Source of the DNA: Branchiostoma floridae
Lineage: Eukaryota; Chordata; Leptocardii; Amphioxiformes; Branchiostomatidae
Assembly (NCBI RefSeq): GCF_000003815.2
Contig: NC_049994.1
Coordinates: forward strand, 9,222,469-9,286,468
Reading direction: 5' to 3'
DNA length: 64,000 bases
Shown: piece by piece, positions 1-12,449 of the stretch
Layout of the letters: each line of letters begins with the position of its first letter
Position numbering within the stretch: the stretch's first letter is position 1
Notes under the pieces: generated by a model
The model's input: only the letters and a program-made list of their open reading frames with translations
Database searches by the model: none
Told to the model about the DNA's origin: nothing
Translations under genes and position numbers: made by a program

Positions 1-269
1 ACCCGATAGCCGTCGCTTGTGGCTTTTAAGCCGACATGTATATTGATATTGTGATGTGCCTTCGATCATGCGAAGCCAAGCCGAGAAAGAATATTTTGTG
101 TCATTATTTCTTATTCACGGTGGTACAATTTATTTCTGAAACTTCTTTAATGATTCAAAACTCGGGCTACACCAAAAGGTAAATGATAATGCACTTTTGT
201 GCCCTTTGGTTATAAGAGAAATAGACCTCATCGGTCAAAGTAACAGCACGTTAGCATCACGAGTATTGT

Positions 270-570
270 TGTCTGGCTGCACAAGCGTTATCGCCGGTGC
301 AATGAGACGAGTGGGAAAAGTCTTCGCCATGCATTCGGTACGTCGTAAGTTCGATCCCCGGCCAATATAGTATGACGTGTTAAATGGTCGTGCTAATTTC
401 TCAGCTTAGCACTCAGCATTCGGGAAAGAGTATGTAATTTGAACACACACCACAGCCAGTGTCCTGGCCCCCTACTGTAGTAATTGCATTTGTTTGGCCC
501 AGGGTTACTCCAAGAACATGGGCGCCGCCCTATGCACCATGGAGCGGGAAGGACTTTGACTTGACATGAC
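270..570 (+). repeat. SINE-like interspersed repeat
   Basis: A tRNA-type B box (GTTCGATCC at 349-357) is followed by a stretch ending in 'ggactttgacttgaca'. This is the layout of a tRNA-derived SINE. I see no clean target duplication or A tail, so both ends are approximate. I recall similar sequence being common in lancelet genomes, but cannot check it here. Confidence 0.4.
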
Positions 571-1373
571 AATATAAGCGCTGTAATTCAATATGTATGA
601 CTTTTGCTATAAATTATATCTGAATTACTTTGATGCCTTACATCACTACCGACGGCCTGTAACTAACAGAAAACAACACTTTACCGATCCAGACATACAA
701 AAGTTGCTTAGTTAGTATCACTATTGCAAAAATACTTCATATCAATCCTTTCTCACAATCTGTCCCCACAGGTGAACGCCGGCATGACTACCCCCAGGTT
801 ACAGGAAGAATCGACTGACAAGTACACCCCTTTGTCGCAATGGTTTGGTAACCAAATGAACATCACAACAATAAGAAAAAAAGGGATTCAAGCGTCACAC
901 AACCATACAAAATGAAATAACAGAAAGATATGAAATAAAAACCTTCAAACGAAACAAAACAATCCTCATACATACACGACATCATTACGCCGAATGGTCA
1001 AGCAAAAAATATAACTGACCCACAATTCTACCCTAACGATACATAATATCGGGTATTTTGTTAAAAAATGTAATGTGATGTATACTTGATGGTGAAACGA
1101 GTATTAAAACAAGAAATCCTGGTTTATAACATCGGTCACGTCATCTTATTATACGCCATACACAAAGCAGACTAAAGTCACACACAAAAACAAATTCCCT
1201 AGGGAATACCCGTAGAAAATACCCGTAGAAAAAAATACCCGTAGAAAAATTCCTCGCATGCCTGCGGAATTCCTAGAATTCCTGTCAAACGGTCGCACAC
1301 TATAAACATTAGGCTCGCCCCTGAGGCGTCGCCAAAAATGAGGCCTCCAGAAGGCTTGGTAAAAATGCTCTGC
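571..1373. other. 3' flank of tyrosinase A, no gene seen
   Basis: No coding exon is supported. The stretch holds three close copies of 'atacccgtagaaa' (about 1206-1246) and one arm of a 100-bp inverted repeat (1228-1333). It should contain the 3' UTR of the minus-strand tyrosinase, but I find no convincing AATAAA on that strand. Confidence 0.5.
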
Positions 1374-3167
1374 TCATGTCCGCACGGACATCTCCGTGCC
1401 TGTGTTGGCGGCGTGGTACTGTGGCGTTTGGGGACCGCACCGGATAAACAACATAACGGCAACACCGATGACGACAAGCACAAGCCCTAACGCAATGCCA
1501 ACTCCCATCCCGATCGCACCCGGAGACAGGCCTTCTGATTGCCGATCTTTGCACTCTCCCAGGTCGCTCCCTCCATCTGTCCCAACAAGGGAGGTAGAAT
1601 GGTTATTAATGAAATACATTTTATTAGTCAGTGTCCTAACAATGAGGTTGAAAGAAACAGATTATTACAAACAGTCGCTACAATTTCACCGAGCTTTTAC
1701 AATCTAGGACATCACCGAAAGACTATGCTTTTACTGAAATCACAAAACCCACTCATTTTGCAATGTGTGGGACAGTTCATTAACCACCACTTTCTGAGAA
1801 GAAGCCAAATCCAATAATAGGTGCACCTTCACTTGATTAGACATTAGTGTCATGTATTATTTTGTCTTCTCTGTGAATGTTAACGTTCACGCAATTAGCC
1901 TTCGAGCACGATTTTGCAAATAAGTAAATAAAAGTATCATTTGCATGGAATACGAGGGACGACACCGACGTCCAACCACGTTTTACCGTTGCTCACATCT
2001 AAGCTGAACAGTTTGGTCAGTTATAATCCAGAGGACAGCCTGGAAGTCCTATGAATCAAACTTTTAACTGCAGTGTAAGCCTACGGTACATCGTTTGCAA
2101 TGTTATAGATATGACCAAAGAAATCAGATACAATGTTACAGCAGTGGCTTCTCCTCTTCTGACCACAAGCGAAGTGCGCATGTTCGGCAGAGATGTCGTT
2201 GTTGGGGAAATAAATGAATTTACATGTACCGAACTTGGCGGACATCCGGGTACCCTGCATGCATGTCGGATATCCAACAAAGAGCGCCAAATTTTATCAT
2301 AAGAAGCAGACGTCGTACCTCCTTTAGGAAGCTCCTCGTAGTTGTAACCTAACTTCGTAGACGGTTTGAACATGTCTTCGTGGCTGTATGGCGGGAAGGT
2401 GGGCACGATGTGCTCTTTGAGGTTGTGGCCGGGAGGGGCACCTTTCGTAGGCCAATCCGAGCCACTCGGTCTGGGTAAATGTTTATAGAGACACACTTTC
2501 AGCTAGCCTTCATGGCCGGCGGTTTAAGGTCGGCCGTCAAATGATATTGCCAATAGAAGCCACCGGAAATCAGGACGCATAAATTAGCAAAGAATGATTG
2601 ACGTGCAAGTAGTCGATCTTACACGGAAAAGTAAATCAAGCTACCAAACATATATCATTGCCAAAATACACAATAACCCTCCCCCTGTGCCCGAAAACGA
2701 ATTGGAAACTTTAGCTAGGACGAGGACACCCACTCGTATAGACGAATCCACGCCTCGAACAACCGGTCGACGTTGCAGTGGTGTAGGAAGAACATGGGGT
2801 CGTTCGGTGCGGAGGGGACGTGAGACATCGTGCCGTTCAGGTAAATGTGCACTTGGTTGTGCATGCTGCGAGTTCCAGGGACCAGTGTACCGTCCGCGTG
2901 TATTCTGCGCATGGAGGGAAACTTATAATTGATCGACATTATATAATAGCGACATGACATAGATGGGCAGACAGTGACAGAATAGTCCAAGTTCTAATGT
3001 CAGACCCGTGTGGTCGGCCAGTAAACTTCAAGCAGAGTCAGATATGGTCCGATTCAGTGTCTGTGGTGTTGGGCGACGCCTCAGGGGCGAGCCTAATACA
3101 AATGTAGTATAGTTTGCGACCATTTGACAAGAATTCCCAAAATCTCGGGAATTTTTCTACAGGCATG
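1228..3167. repeat. Inverted pair of a ~100-bp repeat
   Basis: The arm at 1228-1333 and the arm at 3070-3167 are reverse complements, sharing 'gcctcaggggcgagccta' and the flanking 'gaatttttctac'. They bracket exons 3, 4 and 5 of tyrosinase A. Similarity is imperfect, so these are two older insertions of one family or the ends of a transposed segment. Confidence 0.7.
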
Positions 3168-6100
3168 TGTAGTTGCATCATCCCGTTAGAGGGGAATAAC
3201 TCGTGAATGGACTGACGGATCTTCATGATGTTTGCACTGTAGATAGCTTTAGAGATACCCTACATAATTAGATACTAATCATGCAAATCAGGGGCTAAGT
3301 TTCATAATTAATGAAGACAGTTTATAAATACACGTGTGGTATTTCATGTTAGCATTCTCAAAAACATGCCATATGTAACTCAAAAAGAGAAAAATATTAG
3401 GCTTACTGCTAAGGATATATCCGATTGGCAAACATTCTCGAAATTTCACAGTCATTCGTCCGCACGTGCGCAATTACACCATCCCTTTGAAAGGGAATAA
3501 CTCGGGAAGGGGTTGACGAATCATCGTGATTTTTATATGTAGATGACTTTGGAGGTGTCTTCCACAAATAAGGGCTATCAATGCAAACCAGAGGCTAACT
3601 TGCATAATTAATGAGCACAGTTTATCAGGCCACAGTATTTCATTACTACTAGGGAACTTAAACATGACATATGTAACTAGAAAAGGGAAATATTGGTAGA
3701 CATCAATTATTCCTTTATTCCTTTATTCCGATACCCTTTAGCCCTATTTAGGGCTAGTCTACCAGGGTTCATATGAAACAATGAAACATACATAAACAAA
3801 CGAAAATATATACACAAACATACATGTATATATACAAGCAGATAATAATAGATACACAATCATAAAAAAAAACTATTGGCTTGAGAAGACTTGATACATT
3901 GCCTTTTTAAAGCGTGAGATGTTGGGCAGGGATTTGATGTAAGGTGGTAGGTCATTCCAAAGACTGATGGCACGGTAGAGAAAAGTTCGCTTTTTTGAGT
4001 TTGTTTTTGGCTTAGGGAGTTTAAAACTGAAGGAGTTGGATAATCTAGTAGAATATGTGTGGGTAGAATGGACAGGGACGATGGAGCTGTAAATGTTATG
4101 GGGCTCCTTACTGACAAGTATTCTGAAAAACATAGTCAATGTGCTGATGGCGAATCTTTCTCGTACCATGGGCCAACCCAAGTCTGAATGCATTTGCTTA
4201 TTATGCTTATTATTATATATTATATATATATGCTTATTATATATATTATTATAATTGCTTATTATAATTATACAAATTATTACCTAATTTACATGACTAA
4301 TGAGAAACTGTTATTATAGTGTTAAATGACGAAAATTAAATTCTTGCGACATTTGATAGTAACATGTACGTTAAGTTGAACATGCGGACGTAAGTAATGC
4401 AAATTAGGTTCTCATTTACATAATTTATGAGAATAAATCAAAACCCGTTATCAACTACGACGACAAGAATTATCACGATGTGAGTGGAGCTTGCGAATGC
4501 ACATAGACTGACGGAGCGTGCTAGTACAATTAAAAGGCGACGACCATTCTGAAAGGCGACGACCGTTTGGGAGACAGAAATTACCTTCCGGTGGTCATTA
4601 TTTAGTTATTTTGGCTCGGGTTCAATTGATACACTTTTTTTCGGTTTTATTTCGTTAATTGTTTAGCAATTATCACGATACTGCTGTAACGGATCCGTTA
4701 CATTTGTAATTGAAATGTTGCTTTATACGTATTTTTGCTTTAAGCCCCCCCCCCCCCCAAGTTAAGAAACGCTTGCATATGATATAGACCGGTCAGCGAT
4801 ATGTCGATGAGAAACCGTTAGAATAAGTCTGCTGTAAAGATGAACACATTTGGCGAAGCTATGAGGTCACGGAGTTTTGCTTATTATCCCCGCCCAAATG
4901 CACATCACGCCGAGACAAAGACCTCGCAGGTAGATAAACCCCAGGAGCAAAGACGAGACAAAACTACTGCGTGTGACGAAAATATTTGAAAGCAAAATGA
5001 GTCTAATAATTACATTGGTTGTGTCTTCTTGATATTGATAATGTTTAATGTTGAGGCAAAGGCTTAGAAGAAGAGAAGGAAAAAGAAAAGGAGTTGCTAC
5101 AAGGCCGGGGTGAAGTCTTCAGACAGATACACTCACCAGGACTTGACGACCAAATAACGACATTTCACTGAATATTTCATTCACCGAGGCCTTCTTAACA
5201 TGCCGCTATGACACGTAACGGTTACCATCTAAGATGCTGGTTCTATATTGCGAACTGTTGAAGGTTCGATTTACGACACCCCATACCAGCACGTACTTAT
5301 CTCCCTCAAAAGAACCCTCAGGCATGTTGACCTTTGAACCAGTCTGCACGCGTACGGCTTAGTGACATCGTACAGAACAAAATTAATGTTGATAAAAAAA
5401 GTACAAACTAGAGTTCAAAAACCTCATACCTCCATGAAATCAAGTGTTTTTATAAAGTTTGTTAAGTTACAAAGCTACATTTTTTGTATTGTTCAAATCT
5501 TACGTAGTGCAGTTTTAAATGTTACAGGGCTCAAATCCGCCCCACCTTGTCCTAGCGTCAAAAGCTATCTGCCACCCCAACGGACCATATCATGTCCGGG
5601 ACAAGAGATACGTTGAAACATTGCTACGAGGGAATATTCTCATAGAGTATGCAAATAGATCCTATTTTGCATAATTTTTATTTTATTTTGTTCATCTTTG
5701 TCGAATCTGAAAATCCGTTGGTGCTTTCTTGAGTTATCCTCATCTGAAATTTTTGACAAAGATGCCCCTGCTATTCCAAAACTAGCCGCCAGGGGGCCCA
5801 AACTTACGTCAAGTTCTTTCTGAGCACAAGAGGCATCTGCCAAATTTCGTGACCATAGCTTGTTCAAAACACGAGATATCAAGACTTGAGTACTGCTGCA
5901 GAGCCGCTAAGGGGCCCAAATCTAATCATTTCCAGCTTTGTTCACACCCTACCAACACACCAAGCATGAAACCAATCCACCCAGTTGTTCTTAAGTTATC
6001 TTGTTGACACACAGACAAACACTAGTGAATGATATAACCTCCATGATTATTTCATGAAGGGAATGATTCTGCTCACATGTCTTCCCGGGACTTGCCGGTG

Positions 6101-7831
6101 CTGGTGTTGGCATATCCCTCCAGCAGGTTCCGGAAGCTGCAGTTGGAGTTCCTGTTGTAAGGACGCGTGTCGAACGCAGCGAAACGAAGGGCGAAGTCCA
6201 CCTCCGTCACCAGGGGCAGGTGATTCATTGACTCTCCGAATCTGTCCAGGTCGGCTTGCCCTGGGTTTCTATTCAGCTTTCCTAGCACTTCGGTCACATC
6301 ACACGGTTTGGTGTGGTTCCTGCGGATTTCCTCGTCGAACGAAGATAGGTTAGCGCAGATGATCCCCCAGCTGGCGAAGACAGACCCTGAGTCCAGGTTG
6401 CCGTCCGTATCGTTGGCACCGACGTACTCGTTGGTGCAGATGTCGCACTGGTTGTCCTCCGCTGCGCTCCAATCCCAGTACGGCAAGGTCCAGTCGGGGT
6501 CGTTGTTGACAACCTGCACAGCCCGCTCAAACTCCAGCAGGTACGCGCGGTGCCAAGTGGTAAAAGCGGGACCCTTGTGCGCAAAGTCCAGGGAACAGTT
6601 CGCCTCCGTCTTACAGATACCTGTTAGATTTGAAAAATGAAGTTTGTACTCTGAAATAAGGAATGCTATATATATAAACTATGTATATTTTTTATGTTTT
6701 AAGAAGAGAGAAGAAGCATGTAAACTGTTATGATACATGTATAACTTTTCGTTCACTACCTTTTATATCAAACTGGCTGCATTTAGCCCCAATGGGGCAT
6801 GAATATGTAATGAATTTCATTGTCATTGTCAAAAAAACAAAAACTTCATTGTCATTATACCCGTTATATGTGAAATCAATTTATACTGCTCTTCTCTAAT
6901 CCTCAGTTAGTCCACACTGGCTTGATTTTACAGACGACATCTTCTGGTGCGCAAAAAATAAAAGATTCATGAATTTTTAGATCCAAGTGAAATGAAGTGA
7001 ACTGCCCAACCCTAACCAACCCTTGCCCATCCAGCCACGCCCCACATAAATGGCATACCAGCCCATGATGATGCCACCTAGCTTGGGAGGGGCGTACTGC
7101 CTATTATAGGCTTCCCAGGCACCACGGTGAGATGCCACCTCGGCATTGTAGCAAATCTTTGTCTGTAGCTCCGAGAATGATAGTGTAACTCAGTGCAATG
7201 CGAGCTTGATCAGTTTGTATGATGAAAATAGTAAAACAAATGAATCATTATCAATACCTGTAATGAAGGGCGGCATAGTTGCGCGGCTGGCGTAGTAGTG
7301 CATCGCCACGAAGAAGTCCCACACAGATTGGTTGGCGAAGTCTTCCCTTCCCCTGATGTTCTCTTTGAACTCCAGAGCGTAGACGTAATTGCTGGTAGTG
7401 TTCTTCGCGCGGTCAAAGTAGCGCTGGAGCGTATCTTTCTCTTCATCGCTAAGGTCCCGAATGTTCCTGCGCATAGCTGGCGGCTGTGTGATATTGCAGT
7501 CCGGCCCACGGTATCCCCAGGTACACCTTGTGCAGTCGTGCCCGGAGAAGTTGCCCTCACACTGGCAGGTCCTATTAAAGAACACGTGCGGCCAGTGGCG
7601 CCGGTCGTCCACTTGGTACGCTTCCTTCCAATCGGGGTCTTCCTTGGTGGTGTCGGGGGTGTCGGCGCATTGGCCCCGCCCAAGCCCACCGCACGGCTCG
7701 GTGAAGCCTACCGGAGTGGGACAGCACTCCTTACTCTCCAATGACGCATCGTTGGTGCACACCCGCGGAAACTGTGCGTCACCGCGGGGGGAAAATCCAA
7801 CCATCACGATCAGCAGGCCAAATGCTTTCAT
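1374..7831 (-). CDS. Tyrosinase A, membrane-anchored copper monooxygenase
   Basis: Five exons on the minus strand: 7258-7831, 6077-6620, 2734-2904, 2319-2470 and 1374-1576. All introns are GT/AG with consistent phases and give 547 residues. Seen in the product: a signal peptide (about 1-20), a cysteine-rich EGF-like head (about 85-112), CuA histidines H178, H206 and H215, CuB histidines H388, H392 and H415 with the HNQVH and FFLHHCNVD motifs, a single membrane helix (about 501-525) and a 22-residue tail. Tyrosinases oxidise phenols and catechols, typically tyrosine/DOPA in melanin synthesis, with the catalytic domain in the lumen of the secretory pathway or melanosome. Lengths of exons 1-4 are identical to those of the tandem paralogue at 33.3-38.7 kb. 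The exon-3 donor (GA|gtgggt) is weaker than that of B. Intron 2 holds a LINE fragment. Whether it is closer to TYR or TYRP cannot be decided by eye. Confidence 0.93.
3170..3692. repeat. Diverged direct duplication in tyrosinase A intron 2
   Basis: Two direct copies (about 3170-3395 and 3472-3692) share 'gggaataactcg', 'cataattaatga' and 'acatatgtaact' in the same order, about 300 bp apart. They are diverged and non-coding. Confidence 0.6.
3700..4193 (-). mobile_element. LINE 3' fragment (reverse-transcriptase C-terminus)
   Basis: The minus strand encodes about 106 residues with the terminal motif of non-LTR reverse transcriptases: an LGW-type start, then [20 protein letters not shown], ending with a stop at 3873. 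A short 'attcctttattcc' repeat tail follows at about 3706-3730, as in CR1/L2-like elements. It is 5'-truncated, lies in tyrosinase A intron 2 in the same orientation as the gene, and is not functional. Confidence 0.75.
5518..6030. repeat. Interspersed repeat shared with 44.1-44.35 kb
   Basis: The pieces 'accaacacaccaag' and 'gaaaccaatccacccag' recur in the same order near 44260-44300, followed in both places by 'ttcttragttatcttgtt' -type sequence and a CA-rich tail. This is a non-coding repeat family within tyrosinase A intron 2. Confidence 0.55.
6621..7257. other. Tyrosinase A intron 1
   Basis: This intron is 637 bp, against 431 bp for the paralogous intron 1 of tyrosinase B. The extra material includes a GC-richer stretch at about 7000-7180 with no counterpart in B, possibly an insertion. 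I recognise no family in it. Confidence 0.5.
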
Positions 7832-7975
7832 GGTGGACCCCCGAAAGGCACCGACTCAGTGCACGTCTATCGTGGACTGATCCCAAGGAGAAGACAACAG
7901 AGACCGACGCGTTTACGGTGATCCAGGCCACGCTTTTACATAGCTTAAGGGTAGGGATGGTCTTAGACTGTAATT
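7832..7975 (-). promoter_or_regulatory. Conserved 5' flank of tyrosinase A
   Basis: The block 'catagcttaaggg' followed by 'cttagactgtaa' lies about 100-140 bp upstream of the ATG. It recurs at the same place upstream of tyrosinase B (38797-38835) and of the truncated third copy, where a transposon splits it. Conservation points to a 5' UTR or core promoter. No clear TATA box is visible. Confidence 0.4.
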
Positions 7976-8084
7976 AGTGCTTACAGTATTTTTACATGCC
8001 TTTCTGGAATTAAGTTTCTAAATCATTTCGATAGTTGTTTTCTATAATCCTACAACCTGTCATTGAAAAGGAAAAAAAATATCG

Positions 8085-9300
8085 GAAAAGTCATTTTGAT
8101 TGAAACCACACTTTTGTGATAAATGCGGAGCGTTGAATAACACGCAACAAGTTATCTATTTCGTTAGGCTACTATCGGTGCACGTGCAACGAACCTGTTC
8201 AACGAGTGAGAACAACCGTCAGCCTGTACGTGACAATATTACAGATGAGTTAGTTCTGTTAGATGGTCGACTGTCATCCTATGTAGACGAAACTCATGAT
8301 TAACACCGTCATTCATGTGGATGACAACTGTGGATAACCTTTCAACCATACAGCATTCCCTCAAATAAGCGGTTAGAATCAAGTCTCTCGATGAAACTTA
8401 ATTGACTTTCTGTCCACTTGGAAATCGTTCAATTATCAAACTCCGCACTGAAGGTACGGATAAACAGTATAGGTAGAGAGTTCATAGCTAGTTAGTAATA
8501 TGAGCAGTGACAAAACAACAGCCAACTGTCTAGACGGGTCTAGTGCTCTGTCATTAGAGGGCAGTTTAACCGCTGAGAAACGCTCATACAAGTGTCAACT
8601 GTAACGCATCACCTTCATCATATGACTCAGAAAGCGGGCTTTACAATTCATGCGAACACCGGCCGAATTTGTAGATCATCGCCCGAGCATCGGCTGTACT
8701 TTTCGCTGAAAGTCTGCCCCTTCACAAATTGGACGGGGCTCGGGCGACGTCTATCCAACACTAGCAGTATATATCCCCCATGAGATGGTAGACGAACATA
8801 TCAAGTTGCCACAGCCGAAGCGGGACAGAATTTCAAAAATGCCCTGATGGTGTTTACAACTTGACTGGCTGAGCACTTGTCAGAGCGGATGTTACGTTTT
8901 TAATTGCAAAAGTTGTTCCTCGTAATCTTGTGCATAAATTTAAACTTACGTCAACAAATGAACAATAACAAGTCATATAAAAGCGCAAGTACGATTTGGA
9001 AGAAGGTACTTTAGCATGTACCCCTGCTTACTAATACTTCTTTATTGTATCGGTACCGGTACTGACAACTTAATGTCAACTTTAGGTCCGATATTGAGTG
9101 TTTAATAGGCTAACCAAAAATGTACAAACTTGGGCCCTTAGGAAGAATGTCGTCATAGCTTCTACGGTTTACACATGGCTTTGCGGTATGTCCATATCCT
9201 TGGTTCCTACTTTGCAGACTACTCTGTTGTGCGTTGTGGAAAACGTCTATTTGGTTAAAACTGTACTTATCTTGTTGCTGTTGAAACTACTGTTGTGATA
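8085..9300. repeat. Unit-0 copy of the tyrosinase-flank repeat
   Basis: This stretch contains the marker 'cacgcaacaagttatctat' (8140) and 'gaacctgttcaacgagtgag' (8189), which also begin each unit of the 18.7-31.8 kb array. It also resembles the flank of tyrosinase B at 39.25-39.6 kb. It is a diverged copy sitting directly upstream of tyrosinase A. No coding signal is seen. Confidence 0.7.
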
Positions 9301-9739
9301 AACACCACGAAACATGTTTTCTATCTAATCAAGCCAACATTGATGCAAAGAACCTGTTCAACGTGTTAGAACAGCCCTCACTCGGAACGTGACAATTTTA
9401 CATGTGTTTCAGTTTTACTACGTAACACATCTAATTTATCAACACCGTCATACTTCAAGCGATACTTTTTCACCCGATTTTCTTTACTTTACCCTTGTGA
9501 GGGTTTCACTAAGGAGTACTTCCCATGTAATGCTTCTTGCCCGATGATTATATGTATATACAACATTAAGAAATTGACATACAGGACCAGGAAACGGCGG
9601 CGAAACACCTCTTTACTTTGGATATTCCGCATTTGCATGAGCTTTCTGTCCTGTTGAAGTTGCTTCCCATGTTTTGAAGCAATTTGAGCCCATGTGGCTT
9701 GAATTTGTGGGCGAGCCACTAAAGTCTACAGTAACTCAG

Positions 9740-10275
9740 CTTGAGTTATGTTCTTGTAGGGCGTGTTTTTGACAGTTTCAACAATCGGGGTAACCGCAGG
9801 GGTCAAAATCCGTCGCATGACCCTTGGACAGAATATGTGTGGTGATAGACATGATAATTGTCACCTTTACTAAGGCAAAAGGCGGCAATTCGTCGTGGGA
9901 CGTCATGTGATTTCGACGTCACAGCACTTTCAAGCAGGCTGTGATAGAGCCTGTGTTTACACAATCTCTCGCTAGCTGGGGTTAATGGCCCCTCCCCGAA
10001 GGCGGAGGTAACTGTAAGGCTGGCCGCTAGGAGCGCGATTTTAGTCAGGCAAGCTGTGATGGAACCTGCCTTTGACAAGGATCTATGACAGCCGAATTGT
10101 GTACAACATATGCACTACTAATAACGGACGCTATCAGTTCTCGATCGCACGACGACCATGACAGAGCCATTACGGTACCATGGACCCTAATGCCAGAGGC
10201 ATTTCCCGCCTCAAACGGTCACAAATATGAACGAAATTAGAAATAAAAAGATTTTCTGACATCTTTTTCTCAAAC
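9740..10275. repeat. Duplicated upstream segment of tyrosinase A
   Basis: 9759-9862 matches 39750-39860 (shared 'aaatccgtcgcatgaccctt'), upstream of tyrosinase B. 9939-10270 matches 60589-60930 (shared 'acaatctctcgctagctggg'). The match at both places stops at 'gacatctttttctcaa', which marks a duplication breakpoint at about 10275. Confidence 0.8.
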
Positions 10276-10385
10276 ATGCGCGCAGCGGGCAAAGCTCTCA
10301 GTGGAACAACATGTACAGTACAGAACACGCCTTGATGCCGTATGCTGTGTACTTACAAATAGGTAAAGCATCTGGTGTCCCAAAT

Positions 10386-12449
10386 AAAGGTCCACTCTCA
10401 CTACACTCGCGTCACGCTTGCGTCGCTGCGAGGTTCGACAACGCAGACGTAACCCCACGGAAGCTAGAGGTGATGCGAGCGAACCTAGAGGTGACACAAG
10501 CAAGCGCAACGGTTTTTTGAAAGTTAAAAAATAACGCAAGTGGCAAGATGCCCCAACAATAACACAACAGTGACCCAACAGTGACACAACAGTGACACAA
10601 CAGTGACCCAAGAGTGACACAACAGTGACGCCAACATGCCTTCAACGGTACGAGGGCGGTTCAAAAAGTAATGCCACTGGTTTTATAACAGGCTCATGTT
10701 TTCATCGAATTAGTTGAAATTTGGCACAAATGTACAGGACTATATCCTCTTGAGATTGAGATATCTCAATTTGTGGTTCAGATTTTTATGAGCAACTGAG
10801 ATGACTTTAAGGTGACCATAACCTTGAAAGCTTGTCAGGAGATCAGTTCCTCTAGATCTTACCATTTTAAAACTATTGTAGGAAGTTGAAATTTATCCTG
10901 TATGATAACAAATGTCTCTATAGATTACATGTCAAATTTAATGTTTGAACTCGCAATGGTTCATCTTTTACAGCCACTAGAATGGAGCGAGTTGCTATAT
11001 TACAGACAGTTTGATAAAAAGCTAAATACGTGATTTGTTGAATAAAGGTTTTTGTAGACTGCTTTTCCATTAGCCAATCATTAACTGTTTCAACATCAAG
11101 AAGTGTGCTAAGTTTGATTTATCTCAGTTAATAAAAAAATGGAAACTTTAAGCAGCCCACCCCTAACCCTCTGCTAATTACGACCCTGACGACCTTACTT
11201 CACACCAGGAACGGAAAAATAATAAGTGATTGTATTTCAAAGATGAAAATAGGCATGTGGCTTATAGAGAAATGCAACTTGATACATGTGCAATTTTAGT
11301 TTCTTACAATAGCTACAATTCATTTAGAGACATTATCAATTGCACGTTAATTGACCCTCTAATTTCTTTCGACGGGATAACAAGGGTGTGGTCATTTTGA
11401 ACTCAACTCAGTCACTCATAAAAATCTTAACAACAAATAGAGATATCTCAATCTCAAGAGGATACATTCTTTTACTTTTGTGCAAAATGTCAACTTATTC
11501 GATGAAAACATGAGCCTGTTATAAAACCAGTGGCATTACTTTTTGAACCGCCCTCGTATCAAGGTTATTTTTTGTCTATTTTGCACCAAGTATCAAAAGT
11601 AAACATCCTTTTATTACTGAATATCTATTTTGGATACATTTTGGATATCATTTTACAGCGGTTTTTGATTCAGTTACAACAGTGAGATTTCCACAAAACG
11701 TAACTTGTATCCGTATTCAGACTAACTTAAAAATGTATTTTGTTCTATTTGATGGAAAATAGGCCAGAATTATATCTACCCCTATGTTGGATGATAACGT
11801 TTGCTTTTGAGTTTGCGATACAAGCAATGTAATCATCGCTGGTAGCCTGCCGCAGATAGAACACTAAACTTGCAGGCAGTCGGACCCATAAGCCATGTTT
11901 TTCCCTGCCTTTTTACAAGTATGATAGACTTAGACATTAATAGTTTGGCAGGCCATCCGCCGACAGTGAAAATACTCCACGTCATAAAAAAACGTATGAA
12001 ATATCAAACTTTTTCATTTGTGAAATTTGGAAATCGTTCAATAAACCTATAAACATACACCATTACACATACTTGGTGCAAACCACATTCATATTTAAGC
12101 GATCGAGTCAAATCTGGTATGTGGTTCGTGTCCATTCATTTGGATCACTCCTTTTACTGTAAAAGTCTTTCAATGTTATTATATAACATATGTAACATAT
12201 TATGCATCATCACAGGGGAAATTATTTCATTATAAATGTCATTTTGAGGCATTTTCATCATTTGACACTGATTTTTCATAAATCGACAACGCTGCGACTT
12301 CCAATAACCTGTTCATTTAGTCTAGAAACACAACAGTGACGCAAGTGTGAGCGCAACAGAAAATCGGCGAAAATAACACAACAGTGACACAGTGAATGAA
12401 CCCCGCAGCGACGCAAGCATGACGCGAGTGTAGTGAGAATGGACCTTTA
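10386..12449. mobile_element. DNA transposon with ~50-bp terminal inverted repeats, host of a nested MITE
   Basis: The left end (AAAGGTCCACTCTCACTACA) is repeated in reverse complement at 12399-12449 (one change in the first 20 bases) and the match extends about 50 bp. Sister units at 29.5 and 31.2 kb show the uninterrupted site 'cccaaataagg'. A short minisatellite built on 'caacagtgac' fills 10553-10630. No transposase is recognisable, so it is non-autonomous. Confidence 0.7.
10651..11556. mobile_element. Mariner-like MITE M1 (906 bp, TA-flanked)
   Basis: The terminal inverted repeats begin CGAGGGCGGTTCAAAAAGTA and stay recognisable for well over 100 bp. TA dinucleotides flank both ends (10649-10650 and 11557-11558), as for Tc1/mariner elements. 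It has no open transposase frame and is nested within the larger element at 10386-12449. Its termini resemble those of the transposase-remnant element at 33626-34203. Confidence 0.85.
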
